Assembly: GCA_905369775.1 (NCBI GenBank)
Contig: CAJPJR010000003.1
Coordinates: 1 to 64,000, forward strand
Reading direction: 5' to 3'
Origin: Prevotellaceae bacterium UBA1746
Lineage (GTDB): Bacteria > Bacteroidota > Bacteroidia > Bacteroidales > Bacteroidaceae
DNA: 64,000 bases
The number at the start of each line of letters is the position of its first letter. The stretch's first letter is position 1. Of this stretch, positions 36,237 to 44,524 are shown one piece after another. The position numbers and the translations under genes are program-made. The notes below the pieces were generated by a model that had not been told where the DNA came from, searched no databases, and saw nothing but the letters and a program-made list of their open reading frames with translations.

Positions 36237-36935
36237 ATGCCTGAATTTATTTCTGTCGAAAACGTCCGCATTTCTCTCCTTCCCGCCACGTTGGTGCGTC
36301 GCTTCGGAGCCATCTTGATCGACATTATTTCCGTCTTTACTGTGATCATGATCGGAGGTACGACCTTCGGTATGTTGATTTCTTCATGGGATCGCATCTG
36401 GTTACCGGTGGCCGTGCTGGTGTTGTTGCTGCTCCCCGCCATCGAGGAAGTGATCTTCGACGGGCGCACGCTCGGCAAGCTCTGTTTGGGGCTTCGTGTC
36501 GTGCAGATCGACGGCAGCGCCCCCACCGTTTGGGCCCTGTTGCTGCGCTATTTCCTGTTGTGGGTCGATGTGTTCGGCAGTTTCGGCACGGGCTTGTTGC
36601 TCATGTTCGGCACGAAGTTGCACCGCCGTTGGGGCGATATGGCCGCCGGCACGTTTGTGGCGCAACGCGACCGGCAAAACAGTGCGCGTTCCCCGCTCAG
36701 TTCTTTTGCCGATCGGCCCAACTACACCCGCACTTTTGCGCACATCGACCGCATCGATGCCCGCCGTGCCGCACTCATCTCGCGTGCGCTGGGCGCTGCC
36801 TGCATGCATGCAGGCACGTTCGCGGCCTACGATTTCGCACAGCGGGTCGAAGCCGTGGTGGGCGGGCGCCTGCCCGAGGAAGACGACCTGCGCTATCTCT
36901 CCGCAGTGCTCTATGCCTATCGCCACGCCGCCTGA
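36237..36935 (+). CDS. RDD family membrane protein
   Basis: A 232-residue RDD-domain protein. The RDD region runs from LLPATLVRRFGAILIDIISVF (start of helix 1, about 12-32) through IEEVIFDGRTLGKLCLGLRVVQIDG to LHRRWGDMAAGTFV near residue 135, with three membrane helices. The C-terminal 90 residues are soluble and not recognised. The gene lies divergently from the SpoIIM-MoxR-DUF58 operon, a typical association. Some RDD proteins are linked to ion or compatible-solute transport, but no activity can be assigned here. A strong terminator follows. Confidence 0.85.
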   Translation: MPEFISVENVRISLLPATLVRRFGAILIDIISVFTVIMIGGTTFGMLISSWDRIWLPVAVLVLLLLPAIEEVIFDGRTLGKLCLGLRVVQIDGSAPTVWALLLRYFLLWVDVFGSFGTGLLLMFGTKLHRRWGDMAAGTFVAQRDRQNSARSPLSSFADRPNYTRTFAHIDRIDARRAALISRALGAACMHAGTFAAYDFAQRVEAVVGGRLPEEDDLRYLSAVLYAYRHAA

Positions 36936-36968
36936 TTTTCGGCAGCACTTCCCGCCTTCGTTCCACTC

Positions 36969-37013
36969 CACCGTGACCGCCGTTCGTTACGAACGGCGGT
37001 CACGGTGTTTTTT
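36969..37013 (+). terminator. Terminator after RDD gene
   Basis: A 17-bp perfect stem (36969-36985 with 36991-37007) followed by six T residues: a canonical intrinsic terminator. Confidence 0.92.
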
Positions 37014-37155
37014 GTGGGCGAGCAGAACAAAGCGCGGGAGGACATAAATATATAATGGAGCACTCCCATCTTATAATAAGAGCATTCCCATAATATAAGG
37101 GTGCTTCGTTTTTCCTTTTTGCAGGAGATGAACGTCATTCCCCCCATTCCCGTGC

Positions 37156-37186
37156 TTGGCTGTGCGCGGGGGAAATGGTAACTTCG
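37156..37186 (+). promoter_or_regulatory. Promoter of nhaC-like gene
   Basis: TTG (37156-37158), a 20-nt spacer and TAACTTCG (37179-37186; one mismatch). Leader about 25 bases. Confidence 0.6.
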
Positions 37187-37215
37187 CAGCCAGAAACAAA
37201 AACTATCCGTTCATT

Positions 37216-38568
37216 ATGAAGCAATTCTCCACTTCGTCCCACGTCTCGACGCGGCGCGGATTGTTGGCGGTGAGTCCTTTGTTGCTCATGGTCGTGCTTT
37301 TCCTCGCGATGAGCTTTGTGACCGGCAGTTTCTACAAAGTGCCGCTCGTCATCGTCTTCATTATCGCCTCGGCCTACGCCCTTTTCATCACCAACCACCC
37401 CGATGCCACTCGCCCCGCGGAATCCGAACTCCACCGCGGCCTACTTCCCATCGCCGAACGCGTGAGTGTGTTCAGTCGCGGTGCGGGCGAGAAAAATTTG
37501 ATGATGATGCTTTGGATTTTCATCCTCGCCGGCGCGTTTGCGGCCTCGGCCAAACAGATGGGGGCCATCGATTCGACAGTCGCCATGACGCTGCGTGCGC
37601 TTCCCGTCTCGCTGTTGGTGCCCGGTTTGTTCCTGGCCTCCTGCTTTGTCTCGCTGAGCATCGGCACGAGCGTGGGCACAGTCATGGCCTTGGTGCCCGT
37701 TGCCACCGGTGTGGCCTCATCTTCCGGTCTCGCCCTCCCCTTGGTGGTCGGCGCCGTGGTGGGCGGTGCGTTTTTCGGCGACAACCTTTCGTTCATTTCC
37801 GACACCACCATCGTGGCCACCCGCTCGCAAGGCGTGCGACTCAGCGACAAGTTCCGCACCAACATCCGCATCGCATTGCCCGCCGCGGTGATTTGCTTCG
37901 CGCTCTACTGCGTGTTGGGCCACGGCGGCCACAATGTGGCCTCGATTCCCGATTTCAGTCTCTTGAAAGTCGTGCCTTACCTCGCCGTGTTGGTGGCCGC
38001 GGTGCTCGGTGTCGACGTGATGCTGGTGCTGCTACTGGGCAATGTCCTCACGGGCGCCATCGGTTTGGCCACCGGCTCCTTTGATGTGGCCGGATGGTTC
38101 GCGTCGATGGCCAAAGGCGTGTCGGGCATGAACGAAACCATCCTCATCGCCCTCTTGGCCGGGGGACTGATGGAAGTGATTCGCCACAACGGCGGCATCG
38201 ACTTCCTCATTTCGCGCCTCACGCGCCACATTCGCGGCAAGCGCGGCGCCGAAGCCGCCATCTCTGCCCTGGTGGTGCTCACCAACTGCGTGACGGCCAA
38301 CAATACCGTAGCGATTCTGAGCGTGGGCCGCATCTCCAGCGACATCGCCGACCGCTACGGCGTGAACAAGTGCAAGAGCGCTTCGCTCCTCGACACCTTC
38401 TCGTGCGTGGCGCAGGGACTCTTGCCCTACGGCGCGCAGTTGCTCCTCGCTTCCAGTCTGGCCGCGCTCAGTCCCCTCCAAATCATTCCCTACCTTTACT
38501 ACAATTTCCTGCTCGGCGTGGTGGCCATTGGTGGCATTCTCTTGCGCTATCCGCGCAAATACAGCTGA
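37216..38568 (+). CDS. NhaC family Na+/H+ antiporter
   Basis: A 450-residue cation/proton antiporter with about eleven membrane helices. Typical segments include FLASCFVSLSIGTSVGTVMA, PLVVGAVVGGAFFGDNLSFISD (the conserved D/N motif of the family) and LTNCVTANNTVAILSVGR. NhaC proteins exchange internal Na+ for external H+ and help pH and sodium homeostasis; some family members transport other substrates such as malate/lactate. ATG 37216 is supported by the promoter and by the position of the first helix. It is monocistronic. Confidence 0.88.
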   Translation: MKQFSTSSHVSTRRGLLAVSPLLLMVVLFLAMSFVTGSFYKVPLVIVFIIASAYALFITNHPDATRPAESELHRGLLPIAERVSVFSRGAGEKNLMMMLWIFILAGAFAASAKQMGAIDSTVAMTLRALPVSLLVPGLFLASCFVSLSIGTSVGTVMALVPVATGVASSSGLALPLVVGAVVGGAFFGDNLSFISDTTIVATRSQGVRLSDKFRTNIRIALPAAVICFALYCVLGHGGHNVASIPDFSLLKVVPYLAVLVAAVLGVDVMLVLLLGNVLTGAIGLATGSFDVAGWFASMAKGVSGMNETILIALLAGGLMEVIRHNGGIDFLISRLTRHIRGKRGAEAAISALVVLTNCVTANNTVAILSVGRISSDIADRYGVNKCKSASLLDTFSCVAQGLLPYGAQLLLASSLAALSPLQIIPYLYYNFLLGVVAIGGILLRYPRKYS

Positions 38569-38648
38569 TGTTGCCGGCCGACCGCGCCTTCGGCCGACGA
38601 CGGTGCCGACAGGTGCAGCTAAACCAAGGGCAGTGGCGAATGAGCTCA

Positions 38649-38728
38649 GGGCATTTCCCCATCGAACGATCGCGGTGGTCTCCGTTGCGAGACACCATTC
38701 GCGCGGTGCGATGGGGAAATGCCCTTTT
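38649..38728 (+). terminator. Long nested hairpin, probable nhaC terminator
   Basis: A perfect 16-bp outer stem (38649-38664 with 38709-38724) followed by TTTTCT. The 44 bases between the arms are themselves partly complementary (GTGGTCTC near 38675 against GAGACACC near 38690), so the transcript can fold into one extended imperfect hairpin of 76 nt. Confidence 0.75.
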
Positions 38729-38947
38729 CTGTGTGTCGCCCCACGGCGTCGACCGTCGGGGAGCAGTCCGGTTGCTTGCGTCGTTGCACAGACGGAAGCC
38801 ACCCCACGGCAAACAGCAGGGCGAGCGGGAGCACAAATCAGCGAGGGAGAGAAAAAAGAGAGGCTGTTTTCCGATTAGACCAAGGTGAAGGGCAAAAAAA
38901 ATGGGATACCACTGTATCCCAACCTTGTTAACCTTAAATCTAATACT

Positions 38948-38971
38948 ATGAAAAACACGATGCGAAGTTAG
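38948..38971 (+). other. Possible seven-codon leader frame MKNTMRS
   Basis: ATG-AAA-AAC-ACG-ATG-CGA-AGT-TAG preceded by the A/T-rich segment TTAACCTTAAATCTAATACT and by a small hairpin (8-bp stem, 38902-38909 with 38914-38921). It may be a leader peptide, the remnant of a repeated intergenic element or part of an ncRNA; nothing in the sequence decides this. Confidence 0.3.
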
Positions 38972-39412
38972 CCATTCTCGATTTTCACTCCAAACGAAAT
39001 CATCACAAACTGCTTGTTTAATTGATTTGTTAACCAAATCGGGGGGGGTAAATGATTGTTTTGAGAATTTGGTGAGGTGTTTTGTTTGTTACATCCCCGA
39101 TTTGCAGAGCTCAGCGGGGAAGTGTCGACGGCAGGCTCCGTCTTTTCGGTCGTGTCACGCGGGCAGCGGTTGTCCCTATCGCATCGTGTCGAGCCGGCAC
39201 CGGCAGCATGTCGCATAGGATCCGCAGCGAGGTCGCGCCCCGTCGCACCGCGCCGTAGCCCCTTCGCGCTGTCGTCGTGGCCCAGGCCAAAAACGTGGAC
39301 AAATCTTGCGATCGGCACCCGTTGCACGGACGAAAGACACTTTTCGACGGTAAAAAAACTCGTTTTTCGTGCGCTTACCGGGCGAAAAAGCGCGAGTCTA
39401 CAAAAAAATGGC

Positions 39413-39420
39413 TAACTTTA
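39413..39420 (+). promoter_or_regulatory. -7-like box for zinc-ribbon gene
   Basis: TAACTTTA differs from the consensus only in the last base. No -33 TTG. Leader of about 125 bases. Confidence 0.4.
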
Positions 39421-39549
39421 CGGCGCGAAATTTCGCGTACGAGGCTCTTCTCCTCCGTATGTTTTCACCTCTCTCATTCCTTCGGGCGTGGCACATCTCC
39501 GCCGGTGGCGCCGACTTGTCCACTCCCCTCAGCAACGAATGCCCCCACT

Positions 39550-40689
39550 ATGGAAGTAAACCCCTGTAAGAAATGCGGTCGCCCCGTATCGGTGCACGCC
39601 GAATATTGCCCCTATTGCGGTTGCGTGGTCGATCGTCGTCCGTTTGTTCCCGCCTCGTCCAAATCGGCCCCCGCCGTCAACCGTCCCGCGCCCGCCGCGC
39701 CGACGACACCTCCCCCCGCTGCGCCGACTCCCGCGGCTCCTGCCGCGCCGGCGCCCACTGCGTCGACGGTGCCCGGCCCTGAGTTGCAAGACGTGCAGCG
39801 TCTCGGCGCCGAACTCGGGCTCACCGGCGCCACCTCCACCCCTGCTGCCTCGACGGCATCGGGGGCTGCCGACTCCGACTCCGCCGCAGTCGGCACCCCC
39901 TCCTCCACTTCCACCCCGACTCCGCCGCCCGCCGCACCCGAAACGCCTTCCGTTCGCCCGTCGGCCGCTCCGCCCGTGGCACCGCCCCCCGCGTCGCCCA
40001 CCTATTCGGACGACGACGACGAAACACCCCGCCGTTCCGGAGGCGGCATGAAGTGGGCGCTCGGTTTGCTCGCCCTGGTCATCGCCGGTTGTGCCGCCGG
40101 AGGCTATTATTATTACGATCACTATCTCGCAGCCCCCGCACCCGCGGAAGAAAAGGCCATGGCGCGTCCCGACACCACCCCCGCCAAACCGGCTCCGGTG
40201 GCCGACAACGAGGCCGAAATGCGCGAGAAGGTCATCACCTATTGGGACGTTTACGCCAAGCGCTCGAGCGGTCTGATCATTCAGTACAGCAATGCGCAGC
40301 TCCGCAAGATGCTCGAGGCCAAAGGCTTCGCGCTCAAGACCGACAACAGCGCCGACAACGCCTCGGCCGAGGGAGAAGCGCAGCCCGAACAAAGCCAGGT
40401 CTACGAGCTCACCACCAACAAGGGGGAAGTGCTCTGCCGCTTTGTGCTGAACAACGACCGCGTGTACAACGAACTCTGGTTCAAATATCCCGAAGACAAA
40501 GCCGCCTTCGTGAAAGGCGCCGCCGCTTCCGGGTTCAAAGCCGGCACTTCGGCCGATCGCGAAACGAAGGTGCCCACCTACTATTCGTCGTTTGCCTCCG
40601 ACAGCGTGCGCACCTATCCCAACACGCGCCACGATTACATTGTGGCCGGCAACGAAACCCTTAAACTCTGTCGCGAACGCGAGCGCTAA
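39550..40689 (+). CDS. Zinc-ribbon membrane protein with Pro/Ala-rich linker
   Basis: A 379-residue protein. The N-terminal zinc ribbon has two CxxC knuckles (CKKCGRP at 6-12 and CPYCGC at 20-25). A low-complexity linker of Pro, Ala, Ser and Thr occupies about residues 35-155, then an acidic patch (SDDDDETPRR), a single membrane helix (LGLLALVIAGCAAGGYYYY, about 172-190) and a C-terminal extracytoplasmic domain of about 180 residues that is not recognised. The architecture (cytoplasmic ribbon, one helix, outside domain) suggests a sensor or anchor. ATG 39550 places the ribbon at the very start. Confidence 0.8.
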   Translation: MEVNPCKKCGRPVSVHAEYCPYCGCVVDRRPFVPASSKSAPAVNRPAPAAPTTPPPAAPTPAAPAAPAPTASTVPGPELQDVQRLGAELGLTGATSTPAASTASGAADSDSAAVGTPSSTSTPTPPPAAPETPSVRPSAAPPVAPPPASPTYSDDDDETPRRSGGGMKWALGLLALVIAGCAAGGYYYYDHYLAAPAPAEEKAMARPDTTPAKPAPVADNEAEMREKVITYWDVYAKRSSGLIIQYSNAQLRKMLEAKGFALKTDNSADNASAEGEAQPEQSQVYELTTNKGEVLCRFVLNNDRVYNELWFKYPEDKAAFVKGAAASGFKAGTSADRETKVPTYYSSFASDSVRTYPNTRHDYIVAGNETLKLCRERER

Positions 40690-40726
40690 GCTCCACTTCG
40701 CTCGGTTTACTCTCCCCATTTCAGCC

Positions 40727-40770
40727 CGACTCCCCGGCAGCACCGCAATGCTGTCGGGGAGTCGTGTTTT
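40727..40770. terminator. Terminator, zinc-ribbon / ATP-grasp
   Basis: A 16-bp stem with one wobble pair (40727-40742 with 40749-40764) and loop CCGCAA, followed by GTGTTTT, between convergent genes. Confidence 0.8.
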
Positions 40771-40847
40771 GTTGTGTGGAGTCTTGCGGGGCGACTGCCC
40801 GCGTCGCAGACGTTCGCGGCCGCAGTGCAGGCGAGCCATCTGCGAGC

Positions 40848-41891
40848 TTATGCCTCGTTCCACTCGTCGAGGTGCAATCCGTCGTCGGCCACGCGGAGCA
40901 AATGCGGAGGCCGGTCGGGCGAGAAACGCGCACCGACCGCCAGCGCCACGTGCCCCATGGTGCGCCGCAGGTTGATTTCCACATAGGGCAACCACCCTTC
41001 CCTTGCCCCCAGCACATCCACGCCCAAAGGCCCCACGTAGCGCATCGTTTCGTCAACTTGGCCGGCACCGTAGCAGGCTTCGAGGCGTGCAGCCGTACGC
41101 TCAATGAGGGTTTCGAGCACCGTTTCGGAGAGCGGGCACCCGGCTTTCGCCGCGCAATCGAGCCAGGTGCGTCGCAGGCGGTCGGGGTGCGCTGTGAGAT
41201 TGCCGCCGTAGGCCCCGCCGGGCGCCGTGGTGAAGAGCGAAAGTCCCTCGAAATGCACCCTCCCATCGGCGTCGACGGTGAATTCCATCGCCGCATCGAG
41301 CAGGCCTTCGCAGCGCGCCTGCACTTCCACCCCGCCTTGCAGGCGCACCGCTTTGTCGATGCGCAGCCTGCACGCCGCGTCGTCGGCAAACGGCCACACA
41401 CCCCGCCCGCTGCAACTCCAGGGCAGCTTCACCATCGCCCGCCCGTCCATCGCCCGTGCGGCCTCCACCGCCGCTGCCGTCGAGGTACAAAACACTGCAC
41501 GGGGCTTCACCACGCCCGGCAGGTCGTCGACGTGCAACCCTGCGGCCCATCGCAGCCCCGTCTCCCGACTGCTCATGCGGCGCAGCGCACACAGGCGTTC
41601 GTCGGAGGGAAGCAGGCGTTCGGGCGCCCCGAGTCGGCGCAGCAGCCCCACAATGTGCCGGTCCCAGCCCCACGGTTCGATGCGCTCCACCGCCGTCCAG
41701 TCGGGCACCTCCACCCCCTCTGTTCCGCCCGACGCCGGCAGTCGGAGGCACACATCGCCTTCGGCCGCCCATTGCAGGGGCAGTTCGGCCAGCGCATGGG
41801 CCAGTTGGCGTGCCGGACGCGAGGGACAGTAATGCACCGTGTGGGCGGCGAGCGCTTCGTCGTGCGAAGGATTGAAAATGTGGAGGGTCAT
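40848..41891 (-). CDS. ATP-grasp-like protein of a Bacteroidetes family
   Basis: A 347-residue protein beginning MTLHIFNPSHDEALAAH, a start typical of a Bacteroidetes-restricted family. The middle has MVKLPWSCSGRGVWPF, which fits the ATP-binding strand and glycine loop of ATP-grasp enzymes, and the C-terminal part has a metal-site-like PYVEINLRRTMGHVAL. It probably activates a carboxylate with ATP, but the acceptor is unknown. The start codon is fixed by the conserved N-terminus. It lies downstream of the patatin gene with a structured 124-base gap. Confidence 0.7.
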   Translation of the reverse strand: MTLHIFNPSHDEALAAHTVHYCPSRPARQLAHALAELPLQWAAEGDVCLRLPASGGTEGVEVPDWTAVERIEPWGWDRHIVGLLRRLGAPERLLPSDERLCALRRMSSRETGLRWAAGLHVDDLPGVVKPRAVFCTSTAAAVEAARAMDGRAMVKLPWSCSGRGVWPFADDAACRLRIDKAVRLQGGVEVQARCEGLLDAAMEFTVDADGRVHFEGLSLFTTAPGGAYGGNLTAHPDRLRRTWLDCAAKAGCPLSETVLETLIERTAARLEACYGAGQVDETMRYVGPLGVDVLGAREGWLPYVEINLRRTMGHVALAVGARFSPDRPPHLLRVADDGLHLDEWNEA

Positions 41892-41905
41892 GAGCGATGA
41901 ATAAG

Positions 41906-41956
41906 CGTTTCGCCCCGCTTCCTGCCGAACTTGTCGACAAGTGGCGGGGCGAAACG
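41906..41956 (-). terminator. Nested palindromes between patatin and ATP-grasp genes
   Basis: An outer 13-bp perfect stem (41906-41918 with 41944-41956) encloses a 14-bp perfect palindrome ACTTGTCGACAAGT (41929-41942). On the minus strand this lies between the patatin stop and the ATP-grasp start, so it may attenuate, terminate or protect the transcript, or be an operator. There is no U-run. Confidence 0.5.
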
Positions 41957-42015
41957 AGAAGAACACGGGATGTTTTGCGCGAAAGTGGGGAACTTTTCGC
42001 GTCAACTCGGGCGAT

Positions 42016-42876
42016 TTATTCTCCGATGAGAAAACGCTGTGCGTGCGGTTGCGCGAAAAGCTGTCGTGCACAGTCATATCCCTCGTGATAGAGGGCTTCG
42101 AGCTGTTCGGTGCGGGTGCACATGCGATCCACTACGAGCGGTTTTTGCGGACACACGAGCAGCACGGCGCCCGACTCCTCGAGCCGTTCGACGAGTGCAA
42201 TGTGATCGTTGTAAACACGCTTCAGGTGCGAGAGCGCCACCCGCAGGCGAGGATAGTTTTTATAGACGAATTTAGGGACGCGCAGGTCATTTCCGGCGTC
42301 GCGATAGCCGCGATTGTGCGTGAGCACCACCACATTGCGTACGAATCCTTGGCCGATGGCACGCTCCACGGGGATGGGGTCGGTGATGCCCCCGTCGAGC
42401 ATCGGTTCGCCGTCGACCGGACAGATGGGGGCCACGAAGGGCAGCGAGGCCGAAGCCTTGCAGAGGGTGAGCATGCGCTCGCGATCGCGCGTTTCGGTGT
42501 GGTATTCGGCGCGACCGGTGCGGCAATTGGTCGTGACAATCTCGAATCGCATGGGATTGGCGAAGGCGGTGTCGTAGTCGAAGGGCAAGATTTGGTTGGG
42601 AATGCGGTCGTAGATGATCTCCTGGTTGAAGATGGCGTGCGATTGCCACAGGTGTTTGAGGCCGACATACTTGTATTTTTCGAGCAAGTCGATGGCTGTT
42701 TTTTTGGCGCGCCCTCTTTGTCGGCTCAGATACGACATGCCGTGCCCCGCTCCGGCCGACACGCCGATGCCATAGGGGAAGGTGATGCCGGCATCCATGA
42801 AGTAATCGAGTACGCCGATGGTGAAGACCGCACGCATGCCGCCCCCTTCCAGTACAAGTCCTGTTGTAGCCTTCAT
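42016..42876 (-). CDS. Patatin-like phospholipase
   Basis: A 286-residue lipid acyl hydrolase of the patatin fold. The oxyanion loop EGGGMR is at 10-15, the nucleophile elbow GVSAG at 38-42 (Ser40), and the dyad aspartate in MLDGGITD near residue 189. There is no signal peptide, so it is probably cytoplasmic; similar proteins (RssA/YjjU-like) are widespread. ATG 42876 begins the strand leading into the oxyanion loop. It is transcribed divergently from an Xaa-Pro aminopeptidase gene across a region with striking dyad symmetry. Confidence 0.88.
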   Translation of the reverse strand: MKATTGLVLEGGGMRAVFTIGVLDYFMDAGITFPYGIGVSAGAGHGMSYLSRQRGRAKKTAIDLLEKYKYVGLKHLWQSHAIFNQEIIYDRIPNQILPFDYDTAFANPMRFEIVTTNCRTGRAEYHTETRDRERMLTLCKASASLPFVAPICPVDGEPMLDGGITDPIPVERAIGQGFVRNVVVLTHNRGYRDAGNDLRVPKFVYKNYPRLRVALSHLKRVYNDHIALVERLEESGAVLLVCPQKPLVVDRMCTRTEQLEALYHEGYDCARQLFAQPHAQRFLIGE

Positions 42877-42949
42877 AAATACGAACGTTTGTGGCAGCGC
42901 TGCGCCGCAAAGGCGAACAAATGCTGCATTTCTGTCTATAAAAGTTGTG

Positions 42950-42957
42950 CAAAGGTA
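42950..42957 (-). promoter_or_regulatory. -7 box of patatin gene
   Basis: On the minus strand TACCTTTG, a perfect -7 box. No -33 TTG is present; the space is taken by a palindrome (42962-42975). Confidence 0.65.
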
Positions 42958-42961
42958 TAAG

Positions 42962-42975
42962 ATTCCGCGCGGAAT
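42962..42975. promoter_or_regulatory. Palindromic operator candidate between divergent promoters
   Basis: ATTCCGCGCGGAAT is a perfect 14-bp palindrome. Its centre (42968.5) coincides exactly with the midpoint between the two opposing -7 boxes (42950-42957 and 42980-42987). It occupies the place of the missing -33 elements, as expected for a dimeric regulator that controls both genes. Confidence 0.55.
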
Positions 42976-42979
42976 GTAG

Positions 42980-42987
42980 TAACTTTG
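42980..42987 (+). promoter_or_regulatory. -7 box of Xaa-Pro aminopeptidase gene
   Basis: TAACTTTG, a perfect -7 box, with no -33 TTG. Leader about 30 bases. Confidence 0.65.
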
Positions 42988-43019
42988 CCCGAACAATAAT
43001 TACTAAAAATCTGCGTCCT

Positions 43020-44417
43020 ATGCTCTTTTCCCGTTCCACTTATGCAGAGCGCCGCAGCCGCCTGCGCCAACTCGTCGGTAGCGGCATCATTTTCATCCCC
43101 GGCAACAACGACAGCCCTTGCAATTTCCCGAACAATACCTACAAATTTCGTCAGGATAGTTCGTTCCTTTATTTCACCGGCCAGCACCGTGACGGATTGG
43201 CGCTGGTGATCGATTGCGAAAGCGGCGTTGAAACGCTGGTGGGCAACGATATTGACATCGATGATATCATTTGGACGGGCCCGGTTCCCTCTGTTGCCGA
43301 CATGGCTGCGGAGAGTGGCATCGAACGCACGGCGCCGAAGAGCGAACTCTCGGTGATCTTCAGCGAAGCGCGCCGTTTGGGGCGCCGCGTGCACTTCCTT
43401 CCGCCCTATCGCCACGACATCATGATCGAAATGGCCGACCTCACCGGTCTGCACCCCCTGAAGGTGCGCGATGCCGCGAGTCTCGAACTCATTCGCGCCG
43501 TGGTGGCTCTGCGCAACATCAAGAGTGACGAAGAAATTGCCGAACTGGATCGCGCTGCCGCCATAGGTTATGAGATGCACACCACGGCAATGCGCATGGC
43601 TGTGCAGCCCGGCATGACCGAAGCCGCCATTGCCGGCGCGCTCGACGGCATTGCTTCGGCACGTGGCAGCATGGTTTCTTTCCCTTCTATCGTGTCGATG
43701 CACGGAGAAGTGCTGCACGGTTTCCCCTCTACGGCCACACTCGATCCGACCCGCCTGTTGTTGGTCGATGCCGGTGGCGAAACGCGCGAACATTATTGCT
43801 CCGATCACACGCGCACCACCCCGATTTCCGGCCGCTTCACCCAGCGCCAGCGCGATGTCTACGACATTGTGGTGGACTGCCACGACTTGGCGCTCAAAGT
43901 GGCGCGCCCCGGTGTGAAATACATGGATGTTCACCTCGCTGTGTGCCGCTTGATGACCGAACGCTTGCAGGCCCTCGGCCTGATGAAGGGCGATGTCGAT
44001 GCCTCAGTGGCCGCAGGTGCACACGCACTCTTCCTGCCGCACGGACTCGGCCACGCGATGGGCATGGATGTCCACGACATGGAAGCTCTCGGACAGGTGA
44101 ATGTGGGCTACGATGAGGAAACACGCCCCTCAGATCAGTTTGGTTTGGCCAGCTTGCGCTTTGGCCGTCGCTTGGAAGTGGGACATGTGGTGACCGACGA
44201 GCCGGGCATCTACTTCATCCCCGACCTGATCGACCTCTGGCGCGCCGAGGGCACGAACCGCGACTTCTTGAATTTCGACGCCATCGAGGGCTATAAAGAT
44301 TTTGGTGGCATCCGCATCGAGGACGACCTGCTCATCACGGCCGACGGTTGCCGATTCCTCGGCACCGAGCGCGTGCCTTATCATTCGGACGACGTCGAAA
44401 ACTTCCTCGCTCACTGA
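43020..44417 (+). CDS. Xaa-Pro aminopeptidase (M24B)
   Basis: A 465-residue aminopeptidase P-type dinuclear metalloenzyme removing an N-terminal residue that precedes proline. The N-terminal creatinase-like domain (FLYFTGQHRDG segment) is followed by the pita-bread domain with metal ligands: Asp in LLLVDAGGE, Asp in SDHTRTTP, His in HGLGHAMGMDVHD, Glu in TDEPGIYF and Glu in RIEDDLL. ATG 43020 begins the MLFSRSTYAERR start typical for Bacteroidetes homologues. No signal peptide is seen. It heads a run with the papain-like peptidase gene 107 bases downstream. Confidence 0.93.
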   Translation: MLFSRSTYAERRSRLRQLVGSGIIFIPGNNDSPCNFPNNTYKFRQDSSFLYFTGQHRDGLALVIDCESGVETLVGNDIDIDDIIWTGPVPSVADMAAESGIERTAPKSELSVIFSEARRLGRRVHFLPPYRHDIMIEMADLTGLHPLKVRDAASLELIRAVVALRNIKSDEEIAELDRAAAIGYEMHTTAMRMAVQPGMTEAAIAGALDGIASARGSMVSFPSIVSMHGEVLHGFPSTATLDPTRLLLVDAGGETREHYCSDHTRTTPISGRFTQRQRDVYDIVVDCHDLALKVARPGVKYMDVHLAVCRLMTERLQALGLMKGDVDASVAAGAHALFLPHGLGHAMGMDVHDMEALGQVNVGYDEETRPSDQFGLASLRFGRRLEVGHVVTDEPGIYFIPDLIDLWRAEGTNRDFLNFDAIEGYKDFGGIRIEDDLLITADGCRFLGTERVPYHSDDVENFLAH

Positions 44418-44524
44418 GTCTTCACGCCGCACTGCCCCACTTCGCCCGCATCGGCACCCTGATGTGGGGCATCGCCCCGCGGCAGCCTCACTTTATCCGT
44501 AATACAAAATTCAACATCTCCCAT

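Larger units (their letters stand above)
38569..39549. other. 981-bp gene-free region after nhaC
   Basis: No normal gene is supported. The region contains a long hairpin (38649-38724), an A+T-richer segment with a small hairpin and a seven-codon open frame (38902-38971), a run of eight G at about 39043, and the promoter of the zinc-ribbon gene at 39413. Short open frames between 39027 and 39415 look non-coding. Confidence 0.5.

Noticed and set aside
39027..39415. Short open frames upstream of the zinc-ribbon gene
   Set aside because: Cys/Arg/Ser-rich low-quality peptides in alternate frames of gene-free DNA; no promoter or known motif.
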